From assembly GCA_018333515.1 (NCBI GenBank), contig JAGXSZ010000040.1:1-64000 (forward strand): a stretch of DNA of 64,000 nucleotides, in the 5' to 3' direction. The DNA comes from Actinomycetota bacterium. GTDB taxonomy: Bacteria > Actinomycetota > Aquicultoria > Aquicultorales > Aquicultoraceae. Below the pieces are notes generated by a model. That model searched no databases and had not been told where the DNA came from. It saw only the letters and a program-made list of their open reading frames with translations. The position numbers and the translations under genes are program-made. The stretch's first letter is position 1, and the number at the start of each line of letters is the position of its first letter. This document shows, one piece after another, positions 9,520 through 20,504 of the stretch.

Positions 9520-10764
9520 TTATTCCGCGGCCAACTCATCCTTTCTATATAGAACATAGCTTACCTCTTCGACCTCTTTGGCGGCGCCGATTAGTTTGCG
9601 TAGCTCATCCTGGGAGGCGGGGTCGTCGAGTAGCTCTTTTAGGAGGCGGCTGTTGACGTCGATGACGTTATCCCAGAGACCGCGCGGCTCGAGAAGCGCG
9701 CGTAGTTTATCGACGTTGTAGTGGACGGTGCGCCGAGCGCGGCGGCCGAGGCCGCCGCGCTCTCCCTTTATCGACGTCACGCCGTTCGTTTCGCAGTAAT
9801 TATGAATGACCTGTTGCAGCTCGGCGAGTCTCGCGCGACCGGTGTCGATCTGCTCGACCAGCTCGAAATAGTCGTCGACGACCTTTTCGATCTCCGTCGC
9901 GCCCTTCTTGAGCGCTTCCGTCGCGCTCACACTTTTCGATGCCTCCCGCTCAGGTGTTTTGGTGGTAGCGGTCACAGCGGTTTTGTTCCCCGAAATCTTG
10001 CCGTTCTTGGCCGCTTTTGCCAGGATGACGGGGTCGTTAGCGTGGAGCGGGCAAATCTCGATGAAATCGCACCATGCGCAGAGCGGGTTTTTGAATGGCG
10101 CGAATTTTTCGTCACGGATGTTTTCGGCAACCGTGTGTATCGTAGCCTGGGCTTTTGTAATATCGGTCTTCGTCTTTCTCGTGCTGACCTTTTCGTTCGG
10201 CACTAAAAAATAGAGGGTGAGTTTCTTGGGGGCCACCCCGTAGAGCGCCTCTGCCGCCATGTGATAGATGGGGAGCTGCAGGTCGGAATGGAGCTTCGTC
10301 TTCGGCGGCAGCTTGGCGTTTGTCTTGTAATCGATTATCTCGATGTCGCCATTGGAGAGGCGGTCGACGCGGTCGATGACGCCGCTAAGCTTGACACCGT
10401 CGAAGTCGAGATAAAATCGCTCTTCAATCGCGAGCGGCACCGCAAAAGAGGGGAGGTTGTCGCTGTAAAATCGCGAGAGAATCATCCGGCCTTTGTCTTT
10501 GTATTCCTGCTCCAGAGCCGCACTTTCGTACCCCTCCGTCAGCCACACCCGGTCGAGTTTACCGAGCAATTCTTCGAGGCTGTAGGGCTCGGGCTTATCT
10601 TTATCTACCCGGTAAAAAAACTCGAGCGCCGAGTGAATGCTGTTGCCGAAACTCAAGTAGTGCGAGGGTTTGGTCGGGAGCCTATCGACGTATAGATATT
10701 TATAGGAGAGCGGGCATTTCTGATATGTTGAAATCGCTGAATAACTTAGTTTTTTGAGTTTCAC
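9520..10764 (-). CDS. RecB-like PD-(D/E)XK nuclease with Fe-S cysteine set
   Basis: A 414-residue protein. The N-terminus (LSYSAISTYQKCPLSYKYLY) and the later CAWCDFIEICP supply four cysteines, as in the iron-sulfur clusters of AddB- and Cas4-type exonucleases. Between them lie a GNSIHSALE motif (the His) and a catalytic core GVIDRVDRL...IEIIDYKT (D then DYK). After about residue 250 comes a lysine/threonine-rich linker, then a helical tail. No helicase domain or partner gene is adjacent, so it is a stand-alone nuclease, probably in DNA repair. It is transcribed toward speB. Confidence 0.88.
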   Translation of the reverse strand: MKLKKLSYSAISTYQKCPLSYKYLYVDRLPTKPSHYLSFGNSIHSALEFFYRVDKDKPEPYSLEELLGKLDRVWLTEGYESAALEQEYKDKGRMILSRFYSDNLPSFAVPLAIEERFYLDFDGVKLSGVIDRVDRLSNGDIEIIDYKTNAKLPPKTKLHSDLQLPIYHMAAEALYGVAPKKLTLYFLVPNEKVSTRKTKTDITKAQATIHTVAENIRDEKFAPFKNPLCAWCDFIEICPLHANDPVILAKAAKNGKISGNKTAVTATTKTPEREASKSVSATEALKKGATEIEKVVDDYFELVEQIDTGRARLAELQQVIHNYCETNGVTSIKGERGGLGRRARRTVHYNVDKLRALLEPRGLWDNVIDVNSRLLKELLDDPASQDELRKLIGAAKEVEEVSYVLYRKDELAAE

Positions 10765-10841
10765 ACCCGCTCCCGTGCCGCTGCTATTGGCGCCTTTTCC
10801 TGATTAAGTGTACCGAAGGGTACGGAGAGGGTCAAGAAGCA

Positions 10842-11040
10842 GGGGACGTTGTTACGGCTACTACGGCTACTACGGTTGCGCGAGCGTCTCGGTTGCGCAA
10901 CCGGGCGCGGCATGGAGAAACGCCGGAGCGTCTCTCATAGGTGCGCAGTCGAGCGTCCCGCGCAGGCACGCGGTATAGAACACCCTTAGCGAAGAGTCGG
11001 CTAAGCCTGCGACGCGTCCCGCGCGGGCACGCGGCATAGA
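10842..11040. repeat. GC-rich degenerate intergenic repeat cluster
   Basis: Two 27-base copies (10953-10979 and 11014-11040, two mismatches) lie 61 bases apart; a decayed third copy is near 10882-10917, including the palindrome GGTTGCGCAACC. At 10842-10866 a 25-base sequence of GACGTTGTTACGG type recurs at 35677-35701 with two mismatches. The cluster lies between two divergent genes and has no coding potential. Confidence 0.65.
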
Positions 11041-11076
11041 GACAAGGGTCGATGAACCTGATACCCTTAGATTATC

Positions 11077-11979
11077 ATGGAAAAATATATTTCAAAGATC
11101 ATAATCATGGCCTCGATTATCTGCGCGCTATCGATCGGTGTGGCGGTCGCGATCGAAGCCGAGCCCGATTGGAAGACACACGAGACCGAGCACTTCACTA
11201 TTTACGCCTCCGAGAGGGCGGACGTCGAGGAAATCGGCCGCATCGCCGAGGCCGCATATAACGGCATGTCGGTCAGGTACAGAGATTCGAACCGGCAAAA
11301 GATTAATCTCTATATATTTACGAGCCGCTCAGCGTTTCTAAAAGGTAGCCCATCGACCGAGGCGGCGGGCTATGCGTCACCCGCCCGCAGCCTTATAGCG
11401 ATTCTTCAGGGGGCGGGGAACTCGACCATAACGCTAACCCATGAGATAAACCACATCGTCTTCATGCGAAATGTCGCCAGGATAGAGACGGTGCCGCAGT
11501 GGTTCATCGAGGGGTTGGCCCTCTACGAGTCTCAACCCGGAGCTGAAGCCGCGGAGCTGGAGAAATACGCGCTCGCCCGTGATATCCCCGACTTTATAGA
11601 GCGGGGGGCGGGCGTAGACGACGGCCCGGCGACCAGGCGCGAGTATGCCGACGGCTATCTAAAGGTAAATTTCATGGTCGACAAATTCGGCAGAGATAAG
11701 CTCTACGAAGCGGTAGGCAGGCTTCAGACGGGCGCGAGCTTCAACGACGCGCTGCTCGAATCGCTCGGCGTAAGCGAGGATGGGCTCAACGCCGCCTGGA
11801 CCGATTACGCCCGGGGGCAACGCGTAAGCATCTGGGTAATGCAGCTCCGCGATATCGGCTGGTACGTTATGGCGGCGCTCCTCGTAATCGTAATCTTCGT
11901 CTTCCCGATACAGCGATATCGCCGCCTGCGCGCCATGGACGACGACGATGATGAGGGTGAGGATTATGTCGTTGGATAG
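11077..11979 (+). CDS. membrane-anchored gluzincin-type metallopeptidase (peptidase MA-like)
   Basis: A 300-residue protein. An N-terminal hydrophobic segment (residues about 8-27, IIIMASIICALSIGVAVAI) is a signal or anchor. The zinc motif HEINH is near residue 122, and FIEGLALYES about 20 residues later supplies the third ligand glutamate, the gluzincin (MA clan) pattern. A second hydrophobic helix (about residues 263-283) is followed by a basic then very acidic tail (DDDDDEGED). The catalytic part is therefore probably outside the membrane. The substrate is unknown. It precedes the pyr promoter on the same strand without sharing its transcript start. Confidence 0.82.
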   Translation: MEKYISKIIIMASIICALSIGVAVAIEAEPDWKTHETEHFTIYASERADVEEIGRIAEAAYNGMSVRYRDSNRQKINLYIFTSRSAFLKGSPSTEAAGYASPARSLIAILQGAGNSTITLTHEINHIVFMRNVARIETVPQWFIEGLALYESQPGAEAAELEKYALARDIPDFIERGAGVDDGPATRREYADGYLKVNFMVDKFGRDKLYEAVGRLQTGASFNDALLESLGVSEDGLNAAWTDYARGQRVSIWVMQLRDIGWYVMAALLVIVIFVFPIQRYRRLRAMDDDDDEGEDYVVG

Positions 11980-12031
11980 GACGCAAACTTCAATTCAAAT
12001 AAAGATCTTTCGTGTCGATTAAAAAAACCGG

Positions 12032-12060
12032 TTGCACAGCGTCTGACTTTTTGCTATCAT
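12032..12060 (+). promoter_or_regulatory. promoter of the pyrimidine operon
   Basis: TTGCAC (12032-12037), 17-base spacer, TATCAT (12055-12060), just upstream of the PyrR-binding leader. Confidence 0.8.
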
Positions 12061-12079
12061 GGTTAAGGCCTTTAAATCT

Positions 12080-12183
12080 AGTCCTGTGAGGCTGGCAAGG
12101 ATGGTAATAGAATACAAGTCTGTTTCGGTCGACTAAACCCGAGTTTGCCTACCTTCCTGCAGCCACGCAGTGAGGGTATTTTT
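12080..12183 (+). promoter_or_regulatory. PyrR-binding attenuator leader
   Basis: The segment 12080-12101 (AGTCCTGTGAGGCTGGCAAG) matches the conserved PyrR-binding RNA loop (the AGAGAGGCU...CAAGG type). A terminator follows at 12150-12178: an 11-bp stem with one bulged T, loop AGCCAC, then TTTTT at 12179-12183. Known mechanism: PyrR with UMP binds the loop, favouring the terminator; without it an antiterminator forms. pyrR starts 33 bases later, so the operon is autoregulated. Confidence 0.88.
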
Positions 12184-12216
12184 ATGTCGGGACTTATGTC
12201 TAAACGGGAGCGATAG

Positions 12217-12765
12217 ATGGCATTTAAGGCAAAAGCATTGGTGTTGGATAGCGACGGTATGTGCCGCGCCATCACCCGAATAGCCCATGAGATTTTGGAG
12301 CACAACCGCGGCGCGGAGAACCTGGCATTGGTGGGGATCCGCAATCGTGGTATTTTTTTTGCCCGCCGGCTCGCGGATAAAATCAGGGAGATAGAAAACG
12401 TCGAGTTGCCGGTCGGCGAACTAGACGTCACCTTCTACCGTGACGACGTCGCGGTCTATTCGAGCCCGGAGACCTACAAGACCGAAATTCCGTTTGACGT
12501 AAACGGCATGGCCATCGTCCTCGTCGACGACGTGCTCTTTACCGGGCGAACAACGCGCGCCTCGATGGACGCGCTAATGGATTACGGACGGCCCGCATCG
12601 ATACAGCTCGCGGTGATGATAGACCGCGGCCATCGCGAATTGCCGATCCGCGCCGATTACGTGGGAAAGAACCTGCCGACCGCCCTCAAGGAGAGGGTGC
12701 ATGTCAATGTGGTCGAAGTCGACGACGTTGACTCGGTAATCATCGGAGAAGAAGAAGAGAAATAA
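12217..12765 (+). CDS. pyrR: PyrR: pyr operon RNA-binding attenuator / uracil phosphoribosyltransferase
   Basis: A 182-residue protein with the PRPP-binding loop [15 protein letters not shown] (about residues 105-120) and the [14 protein letters not shown] motif. PyrR senses UMP/UTP and binds the leader just upstream; most homologues also convert uracil and PRPP to UMP. The start is ATG 12217 after a GGGAGCG. Gap to pyrB is 14 bases. The acidic C-terminus (EEEEK) is a mild oddity. Confidence 0.97.
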   Translation: MAFKAKALVLDSDGMCRAITRIAHEILEHNRGAENLALVGIRNRGIFFARRLADKIREIENVELPVGELDVTFYRDDVAVYSSPETYKTEIPFDVNGMAIVLVDDVLFTGRTTRASMDALMDYGRPASIQLAVMIDRGHRELPIRADYVGKNLPTALKERVHVNVVEVDDVDSVIIGEEEEK

Positions 12766-12779
12766 GGCGGGAGCGACGT

Positions 12780-13772
12780 ATGGAGCCGGCACCCAGGTAC
12801 GAAGAGAGCGAAGCGCGCTACGAAGACCGGGAGAAAAAGAAGCGGGGCTTAGGCCGGAAGGATTTGGTCGGCATCGACCAATTGTCGAGCGACGACATCA
12901 TCCTCATCCTCGACATGGCCGAGTCGTTTAAGAAGATTTCAGAGCGGCCCATCAAGAAGGTTCCCACACTCAGGGGCCGCACGGTGATCACGCTCTTTCT
13001 CGAGCCCAGCACCCGCACGCGGACATCGTTCGAGCTGGCCGCAAAGCGCTTAAGCGCGGATACGGTCAATATCTCGAAGAGCACGAGCGCGGTGGTAAAA
13101 GGCGAAAGCCTCAAAGACACGGCGCTGACGCTCGAAGCGATGGCGGCGGATATCGTCATCATCAGGCATCCGGCGTCGGGTTCGGCGGCTCTGTTGGCGA
13201 AGTATATGGGATGCGGCGTCATCAATGCGGGCGACGGCCGGCACGAGCACCCGACCCAGGCGCTTCTCGACCTCTTTACTATAAGACAGGAGTTCGGGAC
13301 GGTGCGCGGCCTCAAGGTCGCCATCGTCGGGGACATTCTCCACAGCAGGGTGGCGCGCTCCAATATCCTGGCGCTTAAGAAGATGGGCTCCGAGGTGATA
13401 GTGGTCGGCCCGCCGACGCTCATCCCGAAGGAAATAGAGTCGCTCGGGGTTCGATACTCATACGATATCGACTCGGTCCTACCCGAGATAGATGTCTTGT
13501 ACGTTTTGAGGATTCAAATGGAGAGGCAGGGCGAGTCGCTCTTCCCGTCACTTCGCGAGTACGCGAAGCTCTACGGCATAAACAAGAAACGCTTGCGGAT
13601 GACCAAACCCGACCTCGTTCTGATGCATCCGGGGCCGATAAACCGGGGCGTCGAAATCGCGCCCGAGGTCGCGGATGTGTCGCAGTCGCTCATTACCGAA
13701 CAGGTCAAAAATGGGGTAGCGGTGCGCATGGCGGTTCTCTACATGTTGTTAGGCGGTGCTGAGGTTGAGTAA
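12780..13772 (+). CDS. pyrB: aspartate carbamoyltransferase catalytic subunit
   Basis: A 330-residue enzyme making carbamoyl-aspartate. Hallmarks: the carbamoyl-phosphate loop [22 protein letters not shown], and [12 protein letters not shown]. It begins with a charged extension of about 25 residues ([16 protein letters not shown]) ahead of the usual LVGIDQLS start, so a later start may be used, but no other ATG with an SD lies there. No pyrI regulatory chain is seen, as expected for a PyrR-controlled operon. It overlaps pyrC by 17 bases. Confidence 0.96.
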   Translation: MEPAPRYEESEARYEDREKKKRGLGRKDLVGIDQLSSDDIILILDMAESFKKISERPIKKVPTLRGRTVITLFLEPSTRTRTSFELAAKRLSADTVNISKSTSAVVKGESLKDTALTLEAMAADIVIIRHPASGSAALLAKYMGCGVINAGDGRHEHPTQALLDLFTIRQEFGTVRGLKVAIVGDILHSRVARSNILALKKMGSEVIVVGPPTLIPKEIESLGVRYSYDIDSVLPEIDVLYVLRIQMERQGESLFPSLREYAKLYGINKKRLRMTKPDLVLMHPGPINRGVEIAPEVADVSQSLITEQVKNGVAVRMAVLYMLLGGAEVE

Positions 13773-15066
13773 TTATTTGATTGCCGGCGGGCGGGTCATC
13801 GACCCCGCGAATAATATAGATGAGATAGCGGACGTTTTGATTGAGCGCGGCAAGATAGCGGCGGTCGGAAGCGATTTGAGCGGCAGCGCGCCGGACGGTG
13901 TCGAGAGAATCGACGCTACGGGCAAGGTCGTGGCGCCGGGACTCGTCGATATCCACGTTCACCTGCGCGAGCCCGGTCGGGCCGACGAGGAGACGGTCGA
14001 AAGCGGCCTGCGGGCGGCGGTCCGCGGCGGCTTTACGAGCGTGGCTTGCATGCCCAACACCGACCCGGTCTGCGATTCGGCGGCGGTCGTCGAGTACGTA
14101 TTGCAGCGGGTCGAGGAGGTCGGTTTCGGTAACGCGTTTCCAATCGCCGCCATCACGCAAGGCCTCAAAGGCGAGAAGCTCTCCGAGATGGGGGAGCTTG
14201 TGGGCGCCGGAGCGGTCGCGTTTTCGGACGACGGCAAATGTGTGACCAACGGCCAACTGATGAGGCGGGCACTCGAATATACGAAGACTTGGGATAAGGC
14301 GATAATATCCCACGCCGAGGACGGTTTTCTCGCCCACGGCGGGCAGATGCACGAGGGTTACTGGTCGACGGTTTTAGGCTTGAAGGGGATACCCGCCGCC
14401 GCCGAAGAGGTAGTCGTGGCGCGCGATATCATCCTCGCCGAGTTCACGGGGGGCAGGTTGCACATCGCGCATCTCAGCACCGCCGGGAGCCTTGAGCTGG
14501 TGAGGCTGGCGAAGGAGCGGGGGATACGGGTGACCTGCGAGGTCACGCCGCACCACCTGGTTCTCACCGACGAAAACGTGCGGGACTACGATACTAATTT
14601 TAAGGTCAACCCGCCGCTTCGCCCGCAAGAGCACCTCGAGGCGGTGCGCCAAGGCTTAAGAGACGGTGTTATCGACGCAATCGCCAGCGACCACGCGCCA
14701 CACGCGCGCCACGAGAAGGAGATGGAGTTTGACTACGCGCCGTTCGGGCTCATCGGGCTCGAGACGACGCTCGCACTTATATTGACGGAGATTGTGGGGA
14801 AGGGCGTTATCAGCCTGCCGGAGGCCATAGCGCTTATGAGTATAAACCCGGCCCGCATTCTCGGTATCGACAGAGGAACGCTCTCTGTCGGAGCGTCCGC
14901 CGATGTAATTATATTAGACACTAACGCTCAGCATGAGGTAGATTCTTTAAGGTTCGAATCTAAGAGCAACAACACACCCTATGCAGGATGGTCGCTAAAA
15001 GGCGTGGTAGAAGATGTGTTTTGCGCGGGCAAAACGGTGATACGTAACAATGTATTTGTGGTTTAG
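13756..15066 (+). CDS. pyrC: dihydroorotase (class I)
   Basis: A 436-residue zinc amidohydrolase closing carbamoyl-aspartate to dihydroorotate. The metal motif is [10 protein letters not shown] (about residue 57); later blocks are [10 protein letters not shown], the His-containing HIAHLST, and the catalytic-Asp region IASDHAPHA. The frame opens with GTG 13756 inside the end of pyrB; TTG 13765 is an alternative with GAGG ahead of it. The overlap indicates translational coupling. Confidence 0.96.
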   Translation: MLRLSNYLIAGGRVIDPANNIDEIADVLIERGKIAAVGSDLSGSAPDGVERIDATGKVVAPGLVDIHVHLREPGRADEETVESGLRAAVRGGFTSVACMPNTDPVCDSAAVVEYVLQRVEEVGFGNAFPIAAITQGLKGEKLSEMGELVGAGAVAFSDDGKCVTNGQLMRRALEYTKTWDKAIISHAEDGFLAHGGQMHEGYWSTVLGLKGIPAAAEEVVVARDIILAEFTGGRLHIAHLSTAGSLELVRLAKERGIRVTCEVTPHHLVLTDENVRDYDTNFKVNPPLRPQEHLEAVRQGLRDGVIDAIASDHAPHARHEKEMEFDYAPFGLIGLETTLALILTEIVGKGVISLPEAIALMSINPARILGIDRGTLSVGASADVIILDTNAQHEVDSLRFESKSNNTPYAGWSLKGVVEDVFCAGKTVIRNNVFVV

Positions 15067-15120
15067 GGTTGTTATTTGGCGGCAATTCAAAGTTTGCGAC
15101 TGGAAAGATAAAGGAGTACG

Positions 15121-16284
15121 ATGGGTATCTTAAAGAAGAAAAAGGCGATTTTAGCGCTCGAAGACGGCAGAGTCTTCCATGGCTACGGTTTCGGGGCGTC
15201 CGGCGAGAAGACCGGCGAGGTCGTCTTCAATACCAGCATGACGGGCTATCAGGAGATATTGACCGACCCCTCATACGCCGGGCAAATCGTCACCATGACC
15301 TATCCGCTTATCGGCAACTACGGTGTCAACGACGAGGACAACGAATCGCGCAGGCCGTTTGTCGAGGGATTTGTCGTGCGCGAAGCGTCGAGCATGTATA
15401 GCAATTGGCGGGCTGAGACCTCGCTCCGGGATTTTCTCACGGAGTACGGCGTCGTCGGGATAGAAGGAGTCGACACCAGGGCGCTGACGAAGCACATCAG
15501 GAGCGCAGGCGTCATGCGCGGGGTTATCTCGGTCGGTGATAAGAATGTCGCGGAGGTTGTAGAGAGGGCGAAAAACGCGCCTTCGATGGTCGGAGCCGAC
15601 CTGGTAAAGGAGGTTACCGTCGATGAACCCTACTCCTGGGGCGATGGCGGCGGATTATATAAGATAGTCGCTTTCGACTATGGGATGAAGACCAATATAC
15701 TTCGGCAGCTCGCCGAGGCGGGCTGCGATATACGCGTGGTGCCGGCAGGCACATCCGCCGGCGAGGTGCTGGCGATGAACCCGGACGGGATATTTTTGTC
15801 CAACGGCCCGGGAGACCCGGCGGCGGTGACCTATGCGATAGACGCGATTCGAGAACTTATCGGCAAAAAGCCGCTCTTCGGTATCTGCCTCGGCCACCAG
15901 TTGCTTGTCCTCGCTTTGGGCGGCAAGACCTACAAACTAAAGTTCGGCCATCGCGGCGGCAACCAACCGGTCAAGAACCTGCTCAATGGTCGTGTCGAGA
16001 TAACGAGCCAGAATCACGGTTTCGCGGTCGACCCGGCGTCGCTCAGTATCGAGGAGAAAGCTTGGCGGGTAGGGCGGACGATACCCGAGGGCGGTTGGCC
16101 CGGTAAGAGCGATTTCGGGCCGGTCGAAGTAACCCATATCAACTTGAGCGACGGCACGGTCGAGGGCCTGCGCTGCCTCGATGTACCGGCTTACTCGGTC
16201 CAATATCACCCGGAGGCGGCTCCGGGGCCGCACGATGCCGAGTATCTGTTCGACCGGTTTATAGAGATGATGGCCGCGAAGTAG
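15121..16284 (+). CDS. carA: carbamoyl-phosphate synthase small (glutaminase) subunit
   Basis: A 387-residue protein that hydrolyses glutamine and passes ammonia to CarB. The N-terminal CarA domain has [11 protein letters not shown]; the class I amidotransferase half has the catalytic Cys in FGICLGHQ and the partner His/Glu in [10 protein letters not shown]. It starts at ATG 15121 after AAAGGAG. Placement inside the pyr operon means carbamoyl phosphate supply follows UMP control; no arginine genes are adjacent. Confidence 0.97.
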   Translation: MGILKKKKAILALEDGRVFHGYGFGASGEKTGEVVFNTSMTGYQEILTDPSYAGQIVTMTYPLIGNYGVNDEDNESRRPFVEGFVVREASSMYSNWRAETSLRDFLTEYGVVGIEGVDTRALTKHIRSAGVMRGVISVGDKNVAEVVERAKNAPSMVGADLVKEVTVDEPYSWGDGGGLYKIVAFDYGMKTNILRQLAEAGCDIRVVPAGTSAGEVLAMNPDGIFLSNGPGDPAAVTYAIDAIRELIGKKPLFGICLGHQLLVLALGGKTYKLKFGHRGGNQPVKNLLNGRVEITSQNHGFAVDPASLSIEEKAWRVGRTIPEGGWPGKSDFGPVEVTHINLSDGTVEGLRCLDVPAYSVQYHPEAAPGPHDAEYLFDRFIEMMAAK

Positions 16285-16357
16285 CCCGCGACATCTTTTA
16301 TGCAAGGTCTTTTACTTAAGGGATAGTTGTGTCTAGAACGACCAGGAAGAAGAGGTT

Positions 16358-19300
16358 ATGCCAAGAAGAGACGACATCAAGAAAATCTTAATAATCGGTT
16401 CGGGGCCGATAATTATCGGCCAGGCCTGCGAGTTCGATTACTCGGGAACCCAGGCCTGCAAGGTGCTGGAGGAAGACGGATATGAGGTGGTTTTGGTCAA
16501 CAGCAACCCGGCCACCATCATGACCGACCCTGAATTCGCCACACGGACCTATATCGAGCCTATTACGCCCGAGATAGTCGAGCGCATTATCGCGAAGGAG
16601 AGGCCGCAGGCGCTTTTGCCGACACTCGGCGGGCAGACCGGCTTGAATGTCGCCGTCGCTCTGGCCGAAAGCGGAGTCCTCGAGAAGTATGACGTCGAGT
16701 TAATCGGCGCTAAATTGCCCGCTATTAGGATGGCGGAGGATAGGAGCGCGTTTAAGGCCGCGATGGTTAAGCTCGGCTTCGAGGTGCCCAAAAGCGGGTT
16801 CGCTTACAACCTCAACGACGCGCTCGAACTGGCCGAAGAACTCGGATTTCCGCTGGTCGTCAGGCCAAGCTTCACGCTGGGCGGCACCGGCGGCGGCATA
16901 GCATTCAACCAGGAAGAATATATTAATATCGTCTCTAACGGCCTCATGCTCAGCCCGGTCACCGAGCTGCTCATCGAAGAATCGGTCATAGGCTGGAAAG
17001 AATACGAACTCGAGGTCATGCGCGACCTCAACGATAACGTAGTCATAATCTGCACCATCGAAAACCTCGACCCGATGGGTGTCCATACCGGCGACAGCAT
17101 TACGGTGGCGCCGGCGCAGACGCTCACCGATGTCGAGTATCAAAAACTGCGCGATGCTTCGATAGAGATCATTCGCGAGATAGGCGTGGAGACCGGCGGC
17201 TCCAACATCCAATTTGCCGTAGAGCCCGAGACCGGGCGTATCGTAATCGTCGAGATGAACCCGAGGGTCAGCCGCAGCTCGGCGCTGGCTTCGAAGGCGA
17301 CCGGTTTTCCTATCGCCAAGATAGCGGCGGCGCTCGCCGTCGGGTACACGCTCGACGAGATAGCCAACGACATCACCAAGAAAACCCCGGCGTCGTTCGA
17401 GCCGACCATCGACTATGTGGTAACGAAGATACCGCGCTGGGCGTTTGAGAAGTTTCCCGAGACCGACCAGGCGCTGACGACGAAGATGAAATCGGTCGGC
17501 GAGGCTATGGCTATCGGGCGAACCTTCAAGGAGTCGCTGCAGAAAGCTATCCGTTCGCTCGAAATAGACCGCTACGGCCTGGGCGGCGACGGCAAAGACG
17601 AGATATCGCCGGATGATTTGAATACAAAGCTCGCCGTGCCCAATCAAGACCGCCTTTTCTATATAAAATACGCCCTGGAGACAGGGATGAGTATCGAAAA
17701 AATACACGACCTCACAAAGATCGACCCGTGGTTCATCGACCAGATTCGCCAGATAGCCGAGGCCGAGGACGAAATCGCCGGCTACAAACTCGAGGATATC
17801 CCCGACGAGCTGCTCTATGAGGCGAAGCGCTACGGCTTCTCCGACCGTCAGCTCGCATATCTTACCGGCTCCACCGAGTTAGAGGTGCGCGAGCATCGCA
17901 AAAAAGCCGGGGTTGTCGCGACCTTCAAGACCGTCGACACCTGCGGCGCCGAGTTCGAGGCTTACACGCCGTATTATTACTCTACTTATGAGACCGAGTG
18001 TGAGGTTCGCGAATCGGACAGACCTAAGATAATGATTTTGGGAAGCGGCCCCAACCGAATCGGGCAGGGCATCGAGTTCGACTACTGTTGCGTCCATGCC
18101 GCCTTCGCGCTCAAAGAAGAAGGTTTCGAGACCATCATGGTCAACTGTAACCCCGAGACCGTCTCCACCGACTACGATACGTCGGACCGGCTCTACTTCG
18201 AGCCGCTCACCTACGAGGATGTTATGAATATCGTGGAAAAAGAGAAACCGCAAGGTGTTATTGTCCAGTTCGGCGGGCAGACGCCCCTAAAGCTGGCGAA
18301 GGCGCTCGGAGCGGCGGGCGTCCCAATTATCGGGACATCGCCCGATAATATCGACCTCGCCGAGGACCGCAAGCGCTTCGACGTACTTTTACGAAGGCTC
18401 AATATCAACCAGCCGCCAAACGGGACGGCTACCTCTTACTTGGAAGCGCTCGACGTGGCGCGGCAAATCGGCTTTCCGGTGCTGGTGCGGCCGTCTTACG
18501 TGCTGGGCGGACGCGCGATGGAAATCGTCTACTCCGAGGATAGTCTCGAGGCATATGTCGCCAAAGCGGTCAAAGCCTCTCCCGACCACCCTATCTTGAT
18601 CGATAAGTTCCTGGAGGGCGCCATCGAGGTCGACGTCGATGCCCTCTGCGACGGTGAAGAGGTCTTAGTCGGCGGCATCATGGAGCACATCGAGGAAGCG
18701 GGGGTACATTCAGGCGACAGTGCTTGCGTTATCCCGCCTTATACTCTGGGCGAGGAGATCATAGGCCAAATAAAGGAATACACCGTGCTGTTGGCGAAAG
18801 AACTACGGGTGCGGGGACTTCTCAATATACAGTATGCGGTACAGGGCGAGACCGTCTACGTCCTGGAGGTAAACCCGCGTGCTTCGCGAACAGTGCCCTT
18901 TGTCAGCAAATCTATCGGAGTGCCCCTGGCCAAGATCGCCGCGAAAGTCATGGCGGGCAAAACCCTGCGTGAGCTGGGCTATCTGGAGATTCCGCCAATA
19001 GGGCATGTTTCGATAAAAGAGGCGGTCTTACCGTTCGGGAGATTCCCTGAGGTCGACACGGTTCTCGGCCCGGAGATGAAGTCGACCGGCGAGGTAATGG
19101 GCATCGATAAATCATTCGGGATAGCGTTTGCCAAAGCGCAGCTGAGCGCCGGTTTGAGCCTGCCGAAGGCGGGAAGCGTCTTCATCAGCGTGCGAAACAG
19201 CGACAAGCGTTCGATTATATTTTTGGCTAAAAAGCTCCACGATATGGGCTTTAAGATATACGCGACCAAGGGGACCGCGACCATGTTGCGCCGAAACGGC

Positions 19301-19576
19301 ATTAGCGCCGAGGCGGCGAAGAAAGTTCAAGAGGGACGGCCTAATGTCGTCGACCTTATCAAGAACCGCACGGTCGATTTGGTCATCAACACACCTTGGG
19401 GCAAGGGCACGCGCAAGGACGGATACGAGATAAGGACCAACGCGGCGGTATACGGGATTCCATCCATAACGACCCTGGCGGCGGCTTCGGCGGTCGTGCA
19501 AGGCATCGAGGCTCTCAACAGCGGTGAGCTGGACGTCAAGGCTATCCAGGACTACCATAAGGAGTTACTTCCTTAA
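16358..19576 (+). CDS. carB: carbamoyl-phosphate synthase large subunit
   Basis: A 1072-residue enzyme with two homologous ATP-grasp halves. The first starts [20 protein letters not shown] and the second [20 protein letters not shown]. Each has the [11 protein letters not shown] or [11 protein letters not shown] glycine loop. The final roughly 140 residues form the MGS-like allosteric domain where UMP or ornithine bind in other species. Length is standard. The gap from carA is 73 bases, and pyrK follows by 27. Confidence 0.98.
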   Translation: MPRRDDIKKILIIGSGPIIIGQACEFDYSGTQACKVLEEDGYEVVLVNSNPATIMTDPEFATRTYIEPITPEIVERIIAKERPQALLPTLGGQTGLNVAVALAESGVLEKYDVELIGAKLPAIRMAEDRSAFKAAMVKLGFEVPKSGFAYNLNDALELAEELGFPLVVRPSFTLGGTGGGIAFNQEEYINIVSNGLMLSPVTELLIEESVIGWKEYELEVMRDLNDNVVIICTIENLDPMGVHTGDSITVAPAQTLTDVEYQKLRDASIEIIREIGVETGGSNIQFAVEPETGRIVIVEMNPRVSRSSALASKATGFPIAKIAAALAVGYTLDEIANDITKKTPASFEPTIDYVVTKIPRWAFEKFPETDQALTTKMKSVGEAMAIGRTFKESLQKAIRSLEIDRYGLGGDGKDEISPDDLNTKLAVPNQDRLFYIKYALETGMSIEKIHDLTKIDPWFIDQIRQIAEAEDEIAGYKLEDIPDELLYEAKRYGFSDRQLAYLTGSTELEVREHRKKAGVVATFKTVDTCGAEFEAYTPYYYSTYETECEVRESDRPKIMILGSGPNRIGQGIEFDYCCVHAAFALKEEGFETIMVNCNPETVSTDYDTSDRLYFEPLTYEDVMNIVEKEKPQGVIVQFGGQTPLKLAKALGAAGVPIIGTSPDNIDLAEDRKRFDVLLRRLNINQPPNGTATSYLEALDVARQIGFPVLVRPSYVLGGRAMEIVYSEDSLEAYVAKAVKASPDHPILIDKFLEGAIEVDVDALCDGEEVLVGGIMEHIEEAGVHSGDSACVIPPYTLGEEIIGQIKEYTVLLAKELRVRGLLNIQYAVQGETVYVLEVNPRASRTVPFVSKSIGVPLAKIAAKVMAGKTLRELGYLEIPPIGHVSIKEAVLPFGRFPEVDTVLGPEMKSTGEVMGIDKSFGIAFAKAQLSAGLSLPKAGSVFISVRNSDKRSIIFLAKKLHDMGFKIYATKGTATMLRRNGISAEAAKKVQEGRPNVVDLIKNRTVDLVINTPWGKGTRKDGYEIRTNAAVYGIPSITTLAAASAVVQGIEALNSGELDVKAIQDYHKELLP

Positions 19577-19603
19577 ATTATTATCGAGGTCAGAGAATAA
19601 AAA

Positions 19604-20452
19604 ATGTTTCAAATCAAATCGGACATCATCGGAAAAGAAGAGGTAATGCCGGGTGTATTTAACCTTATAATCGTCTCGCCCGAGATTTCAAGGAATGCTC
19701 GGCCGGGACAGTTCGTGCACGTTCTTTGCCCGACCGACGATGGTTTTATGCTTCGCAGGCCTTTCAGTATCCATCGCGTAGTTCCGGGTCGCGCATTCGA
19801 AATCCTCTTCCGGGTCGTCGGCAGGGGAACCGAAGCGCTTTCAAGGGTCAAGATACACGACACGCTCGATATCATCGGCCCGCTAGGAAAAGGTTTCAAA
19901 TATTCCGAGGATATTCGGTCCGCGTTGCTTATAGCCGGCGGCCTTGGCACCGCTCCGTTGCTCTTTCTGGCCGAAGAACTCGTTGAGAGGCAAGTGCTCT
20001 TCTATCCTATGCTCGGATATATGACCAAGACGCAAATGTTGCGCTATATTGATTTTAAACGGCTGGGCAAGAAGACCTATGCGGCCACGGAAGACGGGAG
20101 TTTCGGTCACAAGGGAACCGTCGTCGACCTGCTCAACCGCACGGTACACAATATTCGGCCTGAAATTATCTATGCGTGCGGACCTGTCGGTATGCTAAAA
20201 AAAATATCGGAGACCGCGGATGAATTCGGTATCGAGTGCCAGGTGTCGCTCGAGACGAAGATGGCATGTGGTATCGGCGTCTGCTTGGGGTGCGCTTGCG
20301 TCACCAAACAGGGATATAAGATGGCCTGCCAAGACGGCCCGGTTTTCAATGCCCGCGACATCCTTTGGGGCGCGGAAGACTATGAAAAAGGACTCGCTAA
20401 CGGGTGCGGTTGCGATAACGCGGCGCTCTCGGAGACGGATTCAGCGGGTTAA
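19604..20452 (+). CDS. pyrK: dihydroorotate dehydrogenase electron-transfer subunit
   Basis: A 282-residue ferredoxin-reductase-type flavoprotein. It has an FAD motif (RRPFSIHRV), an NAD-binding glycine motif (LLIAGGLGTAPLLFLAEEL), and a [2Fe-2S] cysteine cluster (CGIGVCLGCACV...MACQDG). PyrK pairs with PyrD to form the class 1B enzyme, which uses NAD+ as electron acceptor. This fits an anaerobic or facultative lifestyle. It directly precedes pyrD. Confidence 0.96.
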   Translation: MFQIKSDIIGKEEVMPGVFNLIIVSPEISRNARPGQFVHVLCPTDDGFMLRRPFSIHRVVPGRAFEILFRVVGRGTEALSRVKIHDTLDIIGPLGKGFKYSEDIRSALLIAGGLGTAPLLFLAEELVERQVLFYPMLGYMTKTQMLRYIDFKRLGKKTYAATEDGSFGHKGTVVDLLNRTVHNIRPEIIYACGPVGMLKKISETADEFGIECQVSLETKMACGIGVCLGCACVTKQGYKMACQDGPVFNARDILWGAEDYEKGLANGCGCDNAALSETDSAG

Positions 20453-20504
20453 AGCAGGCAATACAGGTCGAGTAAGGGCGGTTTCTTCGCGATGGAGACA
20501 ATGT

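Noticed and set aside
9721-10206. 161-codon frame antisense to the RecB-like nuclease
   Set aside because: Shadow of the clearly recognisable minus-strand gene.
16700-17707. 335-codon open frame antisense to carB
   Set aside because: It is a mirror frame of a highly conserved gene with typical codon bias; it has no start signal or family resemblance.
20220-20504. N-terminal extension of pyrD into pyrK
   Set aside because: It overlaps pyrK out of frame; ATG 20505 has an SD and matches family starts.
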